From: Meghimatium bilineatum
Taxonomy: Eukaryota; Mollusca; Gastropoda; Stylommatophora; Philomycidae
Length of the DNA stretch: 64,000 bases
Reading direction: 5' to 3'
NCBI GenBank assembly: GCA_034231615.1
Contig: CM067316.1
Coordinates: 23,831,791 to 23,895,790, forward strand
Part shown: piece after piece, positions 57,501 through 63,520 of the stretch
How positions within the stretch are numbered: position 1 is the first letter of the stretch
Layout of the letters: every line of letters begins with the position of its first letter
Position numbers and translations under genes: made by a program
Notes under the pieces: model-generated
The model's input: only the letters and a program-made list of their open reading frames with translations
Databases searched by the model: none
Told to the model about the DNA's origin: nothing

Positions 57501-60500
57501 ATAATAATTTCACTAAATATGATTGCCATTTCACTTGATCCGCGCTATCCAGGACCGATGACTAGAAATTAAACTGTATATCTAATAATTCCCTCTATTT
57601 CAAACACAATACAGAAAAAGAAAGCTCAATTTAGCTTGCCCCTAATGAGCGCTGGTTCCTGGTCACATGATCCTAAACAATATGTAGTCCCTTGCTGATA
57701 AATGAGTGCATAGCAACAGTCTATTTTATCCGATGACAGATGTATACGGATATAATCCATTATTTATATTTTCCGAAAACAGCATGCTACAGGTTAATGT
57801 ACCCCAAGAAATTAACACTATGCTGACCAATTTCGACACTAGTCGAATTTCCATTACAGAACCTTGCTGACCAAGTTTGACACTAGTCAAATCTGCTATG
57901 ATAGATCAGAAAAATTGGAATGCCCATTGCAATAATGTGTTAAAAATAGTGTTTCCGGGAAATTATATTCTGTAAAAATGGCGGCATTATGGGAATAACG
58001 ATATAGACCTAGAAAGTGAGTTTTTATCAAGAAATATCGGAGTTTCCAAAGGAAATATTGTATGATATATAGAAATTAATGTAAATCTAGGCCTTGCATT
58101 ATGATAAGTAGCATTTTGCACTTGAAATAACTCTGGAGCTTTCAAATTCATTCAGAAAGTGCAAACAGTCGTTACAACGCATAGAAAATTTCAAGGCTTT
58201 CTTGCGCTAGATTTATTTTATACGAATTTTTAAAGACAGCGATGTCAATGTATACAATTTTGCGTGCACCCTCGGTAATGGCAGACAAGTACGCTCTGGA
58301 TTGCTGGTGAGCAAAGTGTTAAAGATGAATAGCATGTTACTGACCACCTCACCCCTAATGTGTCATTGGTCACAGAGCAAACTAGTTCCAACAATGTTCT
58401 ATAAATATGCCTGAGTGTATGAAAAAAGAACTTTGCCTACTCTATACATGGTCATACCAGAAGTTTATCGTGCTGATGGGGTCCAAAGTTTGTTCCAGGT
58501 CTTGATATCAGCCTTCTACACAACTGGCTTTGTGTCCATCCATAGTATATCATGTTAGTAGATATTCTTGATGTGGAAAGTCTCTCACCAGTGGCCATCA
58601 GATCAGCCACCATGCAAAAGTCAGCTAAATCCAAGTTAGATGACATGCCTATGAGGTATATCTTTTGTGGTATCCCCAGAGCACTTCATATATCTTTTGT
58701 GAAATCCCCAGTGCACTTAAATATATTTTATGAAATCCCCAGAGCACTTCATATACATTTTGTGGAATCCCCAGAGACTTCATATATATTTTTACCCACT
58801 CTGAATTCTTTTCAAAGCATTGCATATCACTGAGAATTGAAATTTTCGTGGTACCGTAGATTTCAGTTTATAAACCGATTCGTTTATGAACAAACAATAT
58901 GATTTTAATGTCTGAAATGTGATAAATGTATAAAAATTTGCTTATAAGTCAAGGTGTGGAATCAGATTATTATAAGAATGAAGGAACAAGCGAAACCATG
59001 CTACCTGTAATTAGAAATTAACACACACTTTAGTAACCTTTCAATCATTTCTTTCATTTGCCTCGCTCACATTCACTGTAGGAATAAACATGCTGGGAAC
59101 AATACATCAAAATTAATACAGAGCAACCTTCCCACATGGCATTACCCCATCAGTTGTGTCTATGAACCCGCACTAAGCTGGCATACAAACGAGCTATAGA
59201 GGGTCTGTCAATGTCCAACAACGTACTTTCTTGGATGAACTGTTTCTGTTCGGTGTCCAGGCGCTCTGATGTGGAACTGTGCAATTCACCTACCGGGTAT
59301 AGTAATTACTAATTATCTTTCTGCAGTGTTCAGATGAAATTACAGCAGGCTTCAGCAGGCAGTAAAGTCTACTAAGTAAGAATTGATACCATGGGACGTC
59401 CAAGGTCCAGCACATCCATTTTCGTCATTTCTTTATTTCGGGTTTGGTCCCTATTCTGAACTATTAAAAGCCATAATTTTATTTTGCCAGTTTTGCCATA
59501 ATTATTTTTCCTTGATGCAGCATCTTTTTTTTTTTTAAAGTGAAATTTCTTAGTAATTACACACAATGCACCAGCATATATAATTCATGAAACTAAAGAT
59601 AAATGAGTATAAAATTATATTTTGATAAAGTGCTTAGTATTCTTGAAGTTAAAGAAATAATGATACATTTTTGTGAAAAGAAACAAATGAAATGTATGCA
59701 TGAAAAAATTATTCGCCAACTTTGCAGACAGACTGAAACATATTTTCCAATGCATCAATATTAGAATAACCATAATCCATTTGTGAACAGAAAAGTTTCA
59801 GCTTCTTGTATTATTTGTTTTACAGCCTATTCAGTCAACCACATTCTTTGCTAAAAGTATGTTTTAACCACTTTCCCTCGTCGTCTGAACTAGATATTTT
59901 TCTAAAAACATTATTTCTTTTACTTTGTCGACACTAGTTGTTGGTTCATAAATTATACATAATATTATGTCCTGTTCTACTACCTTCCTCATTCTTCAGT
60001 TGAAGTTAGATGCTGGTGTGGATTTCAACCGTGAACTGCACTGTGGTTACCAGCCCCGAGGCAGGTAATCAAACCTCTCCATAAGAGTTTCAGATAATCA
60101 TAGTTTTATTCTTGTGGAGTGGTACAGTGGGTAGTTCTTTCAAATATTTGATGTTTTCTGGACATTGTCTGCAGGAGCACATGTTGCTGTCACCAACTCC
60201 AAACTTCCCATACATGTGTTATTTGAGTCTGTTGTGGCCTGTTCTCAATCTAGAAATGATTGTCTATTCTTCTTCCAAGCCTGTAGATAGTATCTTCAGG
60301 TTTCTGTTTAGAATGCATGCCTCCCTTTCTGATTATTTCCCTTGGCAATGTTTGTCAGTTTATGCTTATCTTGTATTCATTTTTATATAAGGTAAATTTA
60401 TTGAGTTATATTAGAATTAGTTGTGTAAAACACAACTCTCCTAACCCTAAATAAATTTATATTAAAATTAATAAAAGATAAACATAAACTGACAAACATT

Positions 60501-62285
60501 ACCAAGGGAATTAATCAAAATAGGGAGACATGCATTCCAAACAAGAACCCATCTTCTTTTTGACTGCATGAGTGAATCCAAAATGAACCTAAAAATCTTT
60601 TTAAAAAACAACTCTAGAACTATTAAATCAACTGTCTACTAACAACAGTGTTGTGCTGCAGTGAATACCTGCACTGCGGAATTGCAGAAAATGAGACAGC
60701 TGACAGATTGGCAAAAGCAGGTGCAAAAAAGAAACAATTATATTGCAAAACATCACTGAAGCAAAAACTCTCATCAAAAGAAAATACAAACCTGAATTGA
60801 GTCAGAGAAATGGCAACTTTACACAGGACCTCATCTAAAGCTGAACAAATAATAGTAAACTATTTTTTAGACTCAGCACAAGACACTAGACTACAAGCAC
60901 ATCTGCACAAAATAAATATTGTCCAAAATAAACCAATGTCCATGTCACCGGGGTCTCCAGACTTCTGCAGAGATGTCTACTCTTTGATGATTTGAAGACT
61001 AAACCAAAACCACAGGAGACAGATCTGGAAGTAAATCTGTGGGGCAACTGTGAAGACCTGCTTACGACTGATTCATGGCAGCAGCTCTCCTGCCTGTATA
61101 AACTACTGAGAGCCTGTCTGTATAATCTATAAAAACATGGATATAAGAAAACTAACACATTTTGGAAATAAAAAGACACAATAGGTTAAAAAGAGTAACC
61201 ATGGAGGAAAAGGTTCCGGAAAAGAAGAACAAGAAACAGACCAAGTCTATAATGGACACATGATACCAAAGACCAATTGAATGTGACAACACTGGAGGCA
61301 ACAGGACAGCTTGCAGATAACGGGAGGCTCACATAGTGGCATTGAGGATAACGTTTGTGCATGCATTTGTGTCTGTGAGTCTCACCAATGGCCCACTAAA
61401 CAAACCACCCATGCAACAGAAGACCTTTCTAGATGATATGATGTTATATTGAGGTTCTCTTCTTATGGAAGCTTCATGGCACGTCATCTATAGAGTTATG
61501 CTTCTCATGCTTATATTTTGTTGTTGCAATGTGTTTTATGCTTTGTTATATGGACCCTCTGTGGTTGGAAGGGAGCCAGAGATGTACTGTACATCACTGG
61601 GGAGGAGGAAACGACGCCACTGTTTTTCCTATGGCTGAGGCCCATCATAGAGGCACAGTGACTCAGAACATGACAATCCTTTTGACGTGAACATTTGCTT
61701 GCATGTCTGGAGCAACAGAGAAGTTTGGCATAACCAGTAGTCAATTGGTGGCGGGGAATGAGCATAGTGAACCCTATTTTGGCTGCTGTGCATATGTTGA
61801 AACCTACCATCCTGGTGGAGTGATAGTTATTCTCTGACCCAGAGAGAAAATCAACAATATAATGTTGGGTCCAAGGGTATGAGCCCATGGACCGCTGAAT
61901 CAGCAACCAACTTACCAGGACAACATTCTGCAAATGACATGTCATGTAGAAGAAGAATAGGAATATGATTTGATGCCATGCTGTGTATGTTTTTTTTCCA
62001 CTAATATATAGTTATACATTTTTGTGTCTGCTTCCATTTCAGGCCATAGCTGTTGCTATTGTGAAATCAATTATTGCTCCTGTTGGAATCATTGGTAATG
62101 GAATAAAGGAATTCCTCATTGGATTACTCAAAGATTTACCCATACAATACCAGTTATCAGCAATACCAGTTTTCATTGTTATTATATTTATTATAATTCT
62201 GGTATTATTTATTAAATCTCGCTATTATCTGAAAATATTTGGTATCCTGACCCTGGGACCCTCTGAAGTTCATCCTACTGTTCAG
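42359..62285 (+). CDS. CLCC1: CLCC1 (chloride channel CLIC-like 1), first six coding exons; 3' end outside window
   Basis: Exons 42359-42533 (ATG at 42366), 45416-45631, 47107-47328, 54410-54547, 56292-56486 and 62043-62285 join in one 394-codon frame; every coding intron is phase 0 with GT-AG ends. Residues 1-22 are a signal peptide (IFVITIWILTSLCSG). E25-D-D-Y-V-D-P-T-D aligns with the human D-D-W-I-D-P-T-D motif; D30 here equals human D25, a residue tied to channel regulation and retinal disease. TM segments lie at about 203-219, 225-247 and 354-371. Exon 5 holds the conserved W....DD.C..YYE..LVNP loop. CLCC1 is an ER-membrane anion channel. The cytosolic C-terminal tail is not in the window. 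A likely acceptor (CTATTTCAG, ending 42358) just before the ATG implies at least one upstream untranslated exon. Confidence 0.93.
42640..42905 (+). mobile_element. LINE-B fragment in CLCC1 intron 1
   Basis: It reads NHKLKMTIIKCHIYSTLMCG, LEAWIINKHLADRIDAFEKW and IYKRIGRTS-stop, the LINE-B C-terminal region (KMRIIKCYIYSILMYGSETW). Confidence 0.78.
42935..43375 (-). mobile_element. LINE-C C-terminal part
   Basis: The minus strand reads MPTLCYQCQTRALTIAQQRK, LATCEMKCLRKATRVTKLDK, EYIKKE, then (shifted) RIKQIKWFGHCMRMN and KARGRPRRRWVDNIKTTLNK. The frame is little damaged. Confidence 0.82.
43380..43985 (+). mobile_element. LINE-J 3' part
   Basis: It reads KVNDMVLKQVHQLKYLGTMI, TADGRSSTEISRIGQA, CYITPILTYGCKSWT, QTLINNIRKRQSSFFGHLMR and IHNTRELWRAMI with breaks. 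The longest of three copies. Confidence 0.78.
43986..44350 (-). mobile_element. LINE-C-like RT palm fragment
   Basis: The minus strand reads ADDQCLIYEDEKQLQNHIN, ALTTTCTKYNMKINTQKTE and, after a break, REIETRCQKAN and LLLLNPKIKMEIKRQ. The ADD is the RT catalytic site. Confidence 0.7.
44380..44970 (-). mobile_element. LINE RNase H domain and 3' end
   Basis: The minus strand reads MAEPFAAEIIKKICQCQQVV, FLTDAMSVLQTLDS, then (shifted) VLLQWIPFLCGIPGNEETDM, LAKDGATQEQEDQEITYQE. This has the RNase H D (LTDA) and C-G-x-x-GNE-x-D blocks; the usual A-H-C is F-L-C, so the histidine is lost. The 3' end encodes KAVWEH and KYSRIH-like remnants. Confidence 0.82.
44955..45025 (+). mobile_element. S2 retroposon 3' end
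   Basis: GTTGTAAACCATGACACAAC, GACTACATTCTGCTAACTAG and CAGGAGTTTAATTACAAA with an AGAAATAGAAG tail. Confidence 0.65.
45120..45317 (-). mobile_element. tRNA-derived SINE (T3)
   Basis: On the minus strand: GGTAGCTTAGCTTAGTAGTT (A-box-like), about 30 bp, then GGTCCTGGATTCATTCCCC (B-box-like). The body reads CAGACCGCAACGGCTTTCGG and TGGCTACCGGACTAATCTGG. Third tRNA-SINE type in the window. Confidence 0.7.
45416..45631 (+). CDS. CLCC1: CLCC1 coding exon 2
   Basis: Acceptor AATTCTCAG, donor GTATGC, 72 codons, phase 0. A low-complexity acidic/Ser/Thr/Pro half (TTQEEPSPTSVPIPMES) is followed by VKMSLESCISLLRQYVNRLV, a helix with a cysteine matching the luminal helix of CLCC1 (S-C-A-D-E-I-S-E-C-Y-H-K-L). 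Confidence 0.85.
45777..45931 (-). mobile_element. S1 retroposon with 13-bp target duplication
   Basis: It is flanked by ATGTTTAGTATTT at 45764-45776 and 45932-45944. On the minus strand it runs CCGCCGAAGACGG to GAAGAA. It contains the palindrome AGGACAATTGTCCT in the apical arm of the 3' hairpin. Confidence 0.88.
45945..47106. other. CLCC1 intron 2 sequence without recognised repeats
   Basis: Nothing recognised apart from the acceptor ACTGTCCTTAG before exon 3. Confidence 0.5.
47107..47328 (+). CDS. CLCC1: CLCC1 coding exon 3
   Basis: Acceptor TGTCCTTAG, donor GTAGGT, 74 codons, phase 0. It encodes the luminal region before TM1: LRLRLSYQDISKLRSFGQGS, VHETLVYMMQYASDILPPES and FLNKIGLSPEVLTQ, the last equivalent to the family's W-R-F-E-D-S-F-G-V-D-P-Y segment. 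Confidence 0.88.
47468..48379. mobile_element. piggyBac-type element (P2), 912 bp, non-autonomous
   Basis: TTAA flanks both ends (47464-47467; 48380-48383). Termini: CCGTTAGGGCTCT and, inverted, CCCTTAGGCCTCT (11 of 13 match). The interior shares a block with P3 and P5 (GTTTTGAAAACGTGATAGCT; CATATCTAAATAAA). A 69-codon minus-strand frame (48121-48330) has no transposase motif that I recognise. Confidence 0.72.
48420..48714 (+). repeat. Interspersed repeat R1, copy 3
   Basis: GTTCAGGGTGCAATGAATAG, CATCTTTCTAGGCA, GGCGACTAAAGAAAGTTGG, TTTGACAACCTATCACCTT, CATTGTCACTTCTTGTC and ATGATGAAGAGATGCAGG match 9960-10160. Confidence 0.65.
48715..49207 (+). mobile_element. LINE-G2, 5' side of a mariner-split copy
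   Basis: Homologous to LINE-G1 at 18294-18808. Shared blocks include CTTCCAAAGAG, TGCAGCATCGATTCTAGCTC, CTGGGAGACTACAGC and CACTGCAATAGAACTTTCC, then TGGCATGAATCGGAC. The homology resumes after the mariner at 50545. Confidence 0.82.
49208..49239 (+). repeat. mariner left terminal inverted repeat
   Basis: 32-bp repeat; pairs with 50511-50542 with one mismatch near the inner end. Confidence 0.95.
49372..50442 (+). pseudogene. mariner transposase (DD34D), two compensating frameshifts
   Basis: Start MATVLIECTINEQRAVVRFL. The N-terminal paired-like domain (KDIHKEILPVYADNCLSRKA; later RRVTIDAVAAAIGCSHGSAY) binds the terminal repeats. The catalytic core reads TGDESWVHHYQPESK (first D), LLHDNARPHTAQL (second D) and YSPDLAPSDFHLFGPLK (third D); 34 residues separate the second and third D, as in mariner. 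The frame is lost by about one base within 49523-49536 (HSW then FSQGRSKI), then restored by an extra A at about 49833-49836. The end YVEK-stop is intact. Expected length about 350 residues. All three catalytic residues are still encoded, so the copy is young but inactive. Confidence 0.93.
50511..50542 (-). repeat. mariner right terminal inverted repeat
   Basis: Inverted partner of 49208-49239, ending CTCCCCCTCG, followed by TA. Confidence 0.95.
50545..50660 (+). mobile_element. LINE-G2, 3' side
   Basis: CAAACTCACAAACCCAAACC, AATTAGACAATAAAAATATT and CATGCCTTGCTCATCTT match the G1 3' end at 18692-18785. Confidence 0.82.
50750..51075 (+). mobile_element. SINE-R, copy 1
   Basis: GTGGTAGTCCTTGTCTCAAT, GATGCGGTTAGTCAAGTACG (A-box-like), TTGCTAGGCGATTTGGTGCC, GGACTGGTTTGATTCC (B-box-like), then GTCACCTCAGTTACACAACT and GGATTATTTCATCATCATC. 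The tail is shared with 10420-10510. Confidence 0.7.
51076..51924. other. CLCC1 intron 3 sequence without recognised features
   Basis: Some LINE-like degenerate sequence is possible around 51700-51800, but no motif could be read with confidence. 51810-51850 has an S1-like 3' scrap (CTTACACTCCCGCTGAATC). Confidence 0.4.
51925..52125 (+). mobile_element. SINE-R, copy 2 (head)
   Basis: GTAATAGTCCTTGTCTCGAT, GATGCGGTTAGTCAAGTACT, TTGCTAGGCGATTTGGTGCC and GGACTGGTTCAATTCCCG. GGTTCAATTCC is an exact B-box match. The 3' half is replaced by an S1-like fragment. Confidence 0.75.
52205..52445 (+). mobile_element. S2 retroposon, 3'-truncated
   Basis: GGGGAGCAAAGGATGGTAGC, GTAAGAAGCAACTAAGAATG, AAAGTGAAGGTTAAAGTGAC, GCTGAAGTCATATGTGTCAG and TCCTGACTACATCCTG, then a sharp switch to repeat D. 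Confidence 0.75.
52446..53030 (+). repeat. Repeat D, copy 1 (about 580 bp)
   Basis: The inverted partner is 61350-61930. Shared blocks: GGTTGCTGATCCAGTGGTCC, GACAGAGCCAGAGAATAACT, CATTCCCCGCCACCAATTGA, GAGTCACTGTGCCTCTATGA and TGCCATGAAGCTTC. The + frame includes AKIGFTVLIPRHQLTTGYAE and KDCHVLSHCASMMGFSHRK; indels between copies within the core are multiples of three. No known domain. It could be a SINE-like or longer unclassified element. Confidence 0.75.
53031..53092 (+). mobile_element. S2 3'-end fragment
   Basis: CTACATCCTGATAATCAGCA, GGAGTTTGAAAACAAATGC and AGAAACAGAAG. CCTG..CAGG can still pair. Confidence 0.65.
53407..54159. mobile_element. piggyBac-type element (P3), 753 bp, non-autonomous
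   Basis: TTAA at 53403-53406 and 54160-54163. Left end CCTTTAGCGTGCTATGTTTA, right end inverted CCTTTAGCGCTGTGTTTACA. The interior shares GAAATCGTGATAACTTC and CATATAAATAAA with P2 and P5. Frames of 78 (+) and 91 (-) codons have no recognised domain. Confidence 0.8.
54212..54384 (-). mobile_element. S1 retroposon abutting the CLCC1 exon 4 acceptor
   Basis: Flanked by AATAGTTTTT at 54202-54211 and 54385-54394. On the minus strand it ends GAGTTTGAGAATGAATGCTG then AAGAATAAG. It has an internal duplication-like insert (GTGAATGAATGTGTTCAGAG). Only 25 bases separate it from exon 4. Confidence 0.85.
54385..54409 (+). promoter_or_regulatory. Polypyrimidine tract and acceptor of CLCC1 exon 4, partly made of a target duplication
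   Basis: AATAGTTTTTTATTGTTATTTTCAG: the first ten bases are the duplicated target site of the S1 insertion. The ancestral branch point region would therefore now be at least 170 bp further upstream or lie in the SINE. Confidence 0.65.
54410..54547 (+). CDS. CLCC1: CLCC1 coding exon 4: TM1-TM2
   Basis: Acceptor TATTTTCAG, donor GTAAGT, 46 codons, phase 0. IGIIVLSFLACLIFLS (TM1), KMTVSKR (short basic loop) and IVINVLFFAFVMSVIFTW (TM2), then MEMYQ. Matches the paired membrane helices of the family (VLMVLLCLLCIVVL ... VLIISFLFSLGWNWMYLY). Confidence 0.9.
54548..55259. other. CLCC1 intron 4, 5' part
   Basis: AT-rich. GTGGGGAGATGCAGGGCAT near 55112 resembles the M1/M2 terminus but has no partner. 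Otherwise nothing recognised. Confidence 0.45.
55260..56190 (-). mobile_element. LINE-H, RT palm to 3' end, degenerate
   Basis: The minus strand gives KGVRQRCVISTYVFNVYADN, YADN at the catalytic position, SQNTMDHKDQIGTF, NLTILWPYQMTQSRKYHNGG and KRGRP-like tail, with many stops. Its 3' part repeats at 4192-4425. It ends about 100 bp upstream of CLCC1 exon 5. Confidence 0.65.
56292..56486 (+). CDS. CLCC1: CLCC1 coding exon 5: conserved W/DDKC loop
   Basis: Acceptor TTTTTTTTCAG, donor GTAAGT, 65 codons, phase 0. KKVADQEKLFMTRNWSEDCR, SWYEKWSSYMVSIVTFKDDK and CKEYYEAMLVNPLVKVSPFE. The W..W.....(F/Y)KDD.C..YYE.LLVNP signature is the most conserved part of CLCC1 and secures the identification. 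Confidence 0.95.
56770..57793. mobile_element. piggyBac-type element (P5), left end unresolved
   Basis: The right end, inverted, reads CCTGTAGCATGCTGTTTTCG, followed by TTAA at 57794-57797, resembling P3. The interior block GTGAGTTTTGTTTATGTGTG matches P3 (GTAAGTTTTGTTTGTGTGTG). No matching left terminus with TTAA was found; probably truncated. Confidence 0.6.
57331..57454. repeat. 41-bp tandem repeat x 3
   Basis: CATATCATTTCATAACAAAT then CTAACATGTTACTATCTTAGA repeats three times inside P5. Confidence 0.9.
57816..58318. mobile_element. TTAA-flanked MITE (P4), 503 bp
   Basis: TTAA at 57812-57815 and 58319-58322. Termini CACTATGCTGACCA and, inverted, CACTTTGCTCACCA. A subterminal repeat, TGCTGACCAA.TT.GACACTAG, occurs twice near the left end (57822-57890). 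No coding. It begins 18 bp after the TTAA that ends P5. Confidence 0.75.
58319..59985. other. CLCC1 intron 5 sequence with a 33-bp tandem repeat
   Basis: 58656-58790 holds four units with TATCTTTTGTG(G/A)(T/A)ATCCCCA then GAGCACTTCATA. The rest shows nothing recognised. Confidence 0.6.
59990..60400 (-). mobile_element. LINE RNase H-family C-terminus, degenerate
   Basis: The minus strand suggests LRTGHN-like EQATTDSNNTCMGSLELV, CAPADNVQKTSNI and a 3' end shared with 32690-32890. The complementary strand of a family also represented at 60420-61190 and 40870-41500. Confidence 0.55.
60420..61190 (+). mobile_element. LINE RNase H/C-terminal fragment
   Basis: It reads EYLHCGIAENETADRLAKAG (RNase H C-G-x-x-x-NE-x-A-D motif), AKKKQLYCKTSLK, EAKTLIKRKYKPE, then, shifted, AHLHKINIVQNK and LEVNLWGNCEDLLTTDSW. 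Several frameshifts. Same family as 40870-41500. Confidence 0.72.
61350..61930 (-). repeat. Repeat D, copy 2
   Basis: Inverted relative to 52446-53030, about 8.3 kb away. The minus-strand frame reads NNYHSTRMVGFNICTAAKIG, FTMLIPRHQLTTGYAKLLCC and SRQKDCHVLSHCASMMGLSH. It ends about 115 bp upstream of CLCC1 exon 6. Confidence 0.75.
62043..62285 (+). CDS. CLCC1: CLCC1 coding exon 6: amphipathic segment and TM3
   Basis: Acceptor CTTCCATTTCAG, donor GTAAAT, 81 codons, phase 0. AIAVAIVKSIIAPVGIIGNG, IKEFLIGLLKDLPIQYQLSA (matching the family's H-I-G-K-G-T-G-E-F-I-K-A-L-M-K-E-I-P) and IPVFIVIIFIIILVLFIK (TM3), then LKIFGILTLGPSEVHPTVQ, equivalent to the post-TM3 'GGPE' segment. Further exons lie past 64000. 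Confidence 0.93.
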
Positions 62286-62424
62286 GTAAATATAAAATGA
62301 ATATAAAAGATATGTGAATATTTATGAACTTTAATTGTTTGTCTATATTATGACAGTCAGTCAGTGTAGTACAGAGCTTTGTGCACAGTTTCAGACACCA
62401 AACCAGCTGTTTTCACTGGTACCT

Positions 62425-62665
62425 GAAAGGGGAGTAAAGAATACCAACACTGAACTAATATGTATGTTGTAAGATGCGACTAAGGTTGAGATTATGTTTT
62501 CTGTCCAGTCACGTAAGTCAAAGTAACCAAAATGATATGCTGAATTCAAATGTCTCAGGCTGAATGGCACAGATATTACAGAAGCCATAACCTATGGCAC
62601 AATGCATTATATTATCTGGACTACATCCTGCTAATCAGCGGAAGTTTGAGATTGACTGAACAAGA
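62425..62665 (+). mobile_element. S2 retroposon
   Basis: GGGGAGTAAAGAATACCAAC, GTAAGATGCGACTAAGGTTG, AAGTCAAAGTAACCAAAATG, AAATGTCTCAGGCTGAATGG, AGCCATAACCTATGGCACAA, GGACTACATCCTGCTAATCA and GCGGAAGTTTGAGATTGA. Downstream (A/G)AAG tail eroded. Confidence 0.8.
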
Positions 62666-63238
62666 AGGCACCAAAAATTGCTGTAGCAAAACTTGACTCA
62701 TCCACACAAGAATAGCAACATCAAACTACAAAGCAGAGAGCAAAGCATGGTCTCCAGATGAGAAAAGAACACCTCCAAGTGCAAAGGAGTGTTAAGCTTA
62801 GTAACTGGACAATAAACAGAACTTGATTCACTGCTTGCATGGAAAACTCTAGAATTTCATTCTTTTGTATGTTTCCAAATCTTGGTTGGGACTCTTATAG
62901 TTCTTCAATAGCTTCTGCAATGACTAAATCTAAACTATAAAATACCTCTTTATAGTCCACAAGACTTATAAGCAGTGATCTATTCTATTCTTAGGGTTGA
63001 TATCTGGTTTATGCATGCTCTGCTCTTTCAAAAACCTAGCTATTATTCTCTTATCTGGTTGTCTGTGTTATCCTGTGATATATTTAACCCTGTTTAGTAT
63101 TTTCCCTGGAACTGAAAATAATATTTTTCTGTAATTTGCGCAATCCTTGAAATCTCTCCTCTTACTTAGTTTGACAAGATGCCCTTCTTTCTAGACTCTT
63201 GGTATTTCTTCTCACTGTCATATTTTACCAAGCAGTAA
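62666..63238. other. CLCC1 intron 6 (or beyond), LINE-like debris possible
   Basis: TCTTATCTGGTTGTC and the CTTTTTAGTCCAC-like strings recall minus-strand RT (YSK.F), but no motif was certain. No exon found. Confidence 0.35.
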
Positions 63239-63520
63239 AGAGGAGCGCAGTAACCTAGTAATCTTGCTTGCTATCACCAAGTTACAGCGTGCCTGGTTCG
63301 AAACCACGTTCGGGCAAAAACATTCGGGTTGTGATTTCTTGCTTGACACAACCACTCCTCCAGTTGACTATGATATAAATGAGTACCTGATGCATGAGTT
63401 AGGAGAGGTAAAGACAGCAAGGAAGGGGATTGGCCACCCCACCTAATAGTTGCTGCGGCTTAATACATGAAGAGTTATCTTCATCTCTGATGGCAGGTTG
63501 CTGCCATGAAACCTATCTTT
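63239..63520 (+). mobile_element. tRNA-derived SINE (T1), copy 2
   Basis: GAGGAGCGCAGTAACCTAGT (A-box region, one change), TTACAGCGTGCCTGGTTCGA then AACCACGTTCGG (B box GGTTCGAAACC), TTGTGATTTCTTGCTTGACA, AGTTGACTATGATATAAATG, GGGGATTGGCCACCCCACC and CTGATGGCAGGTTGCTGCCA. Collinear with the minus copy at 8571-8881. Confidence 0.85.
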
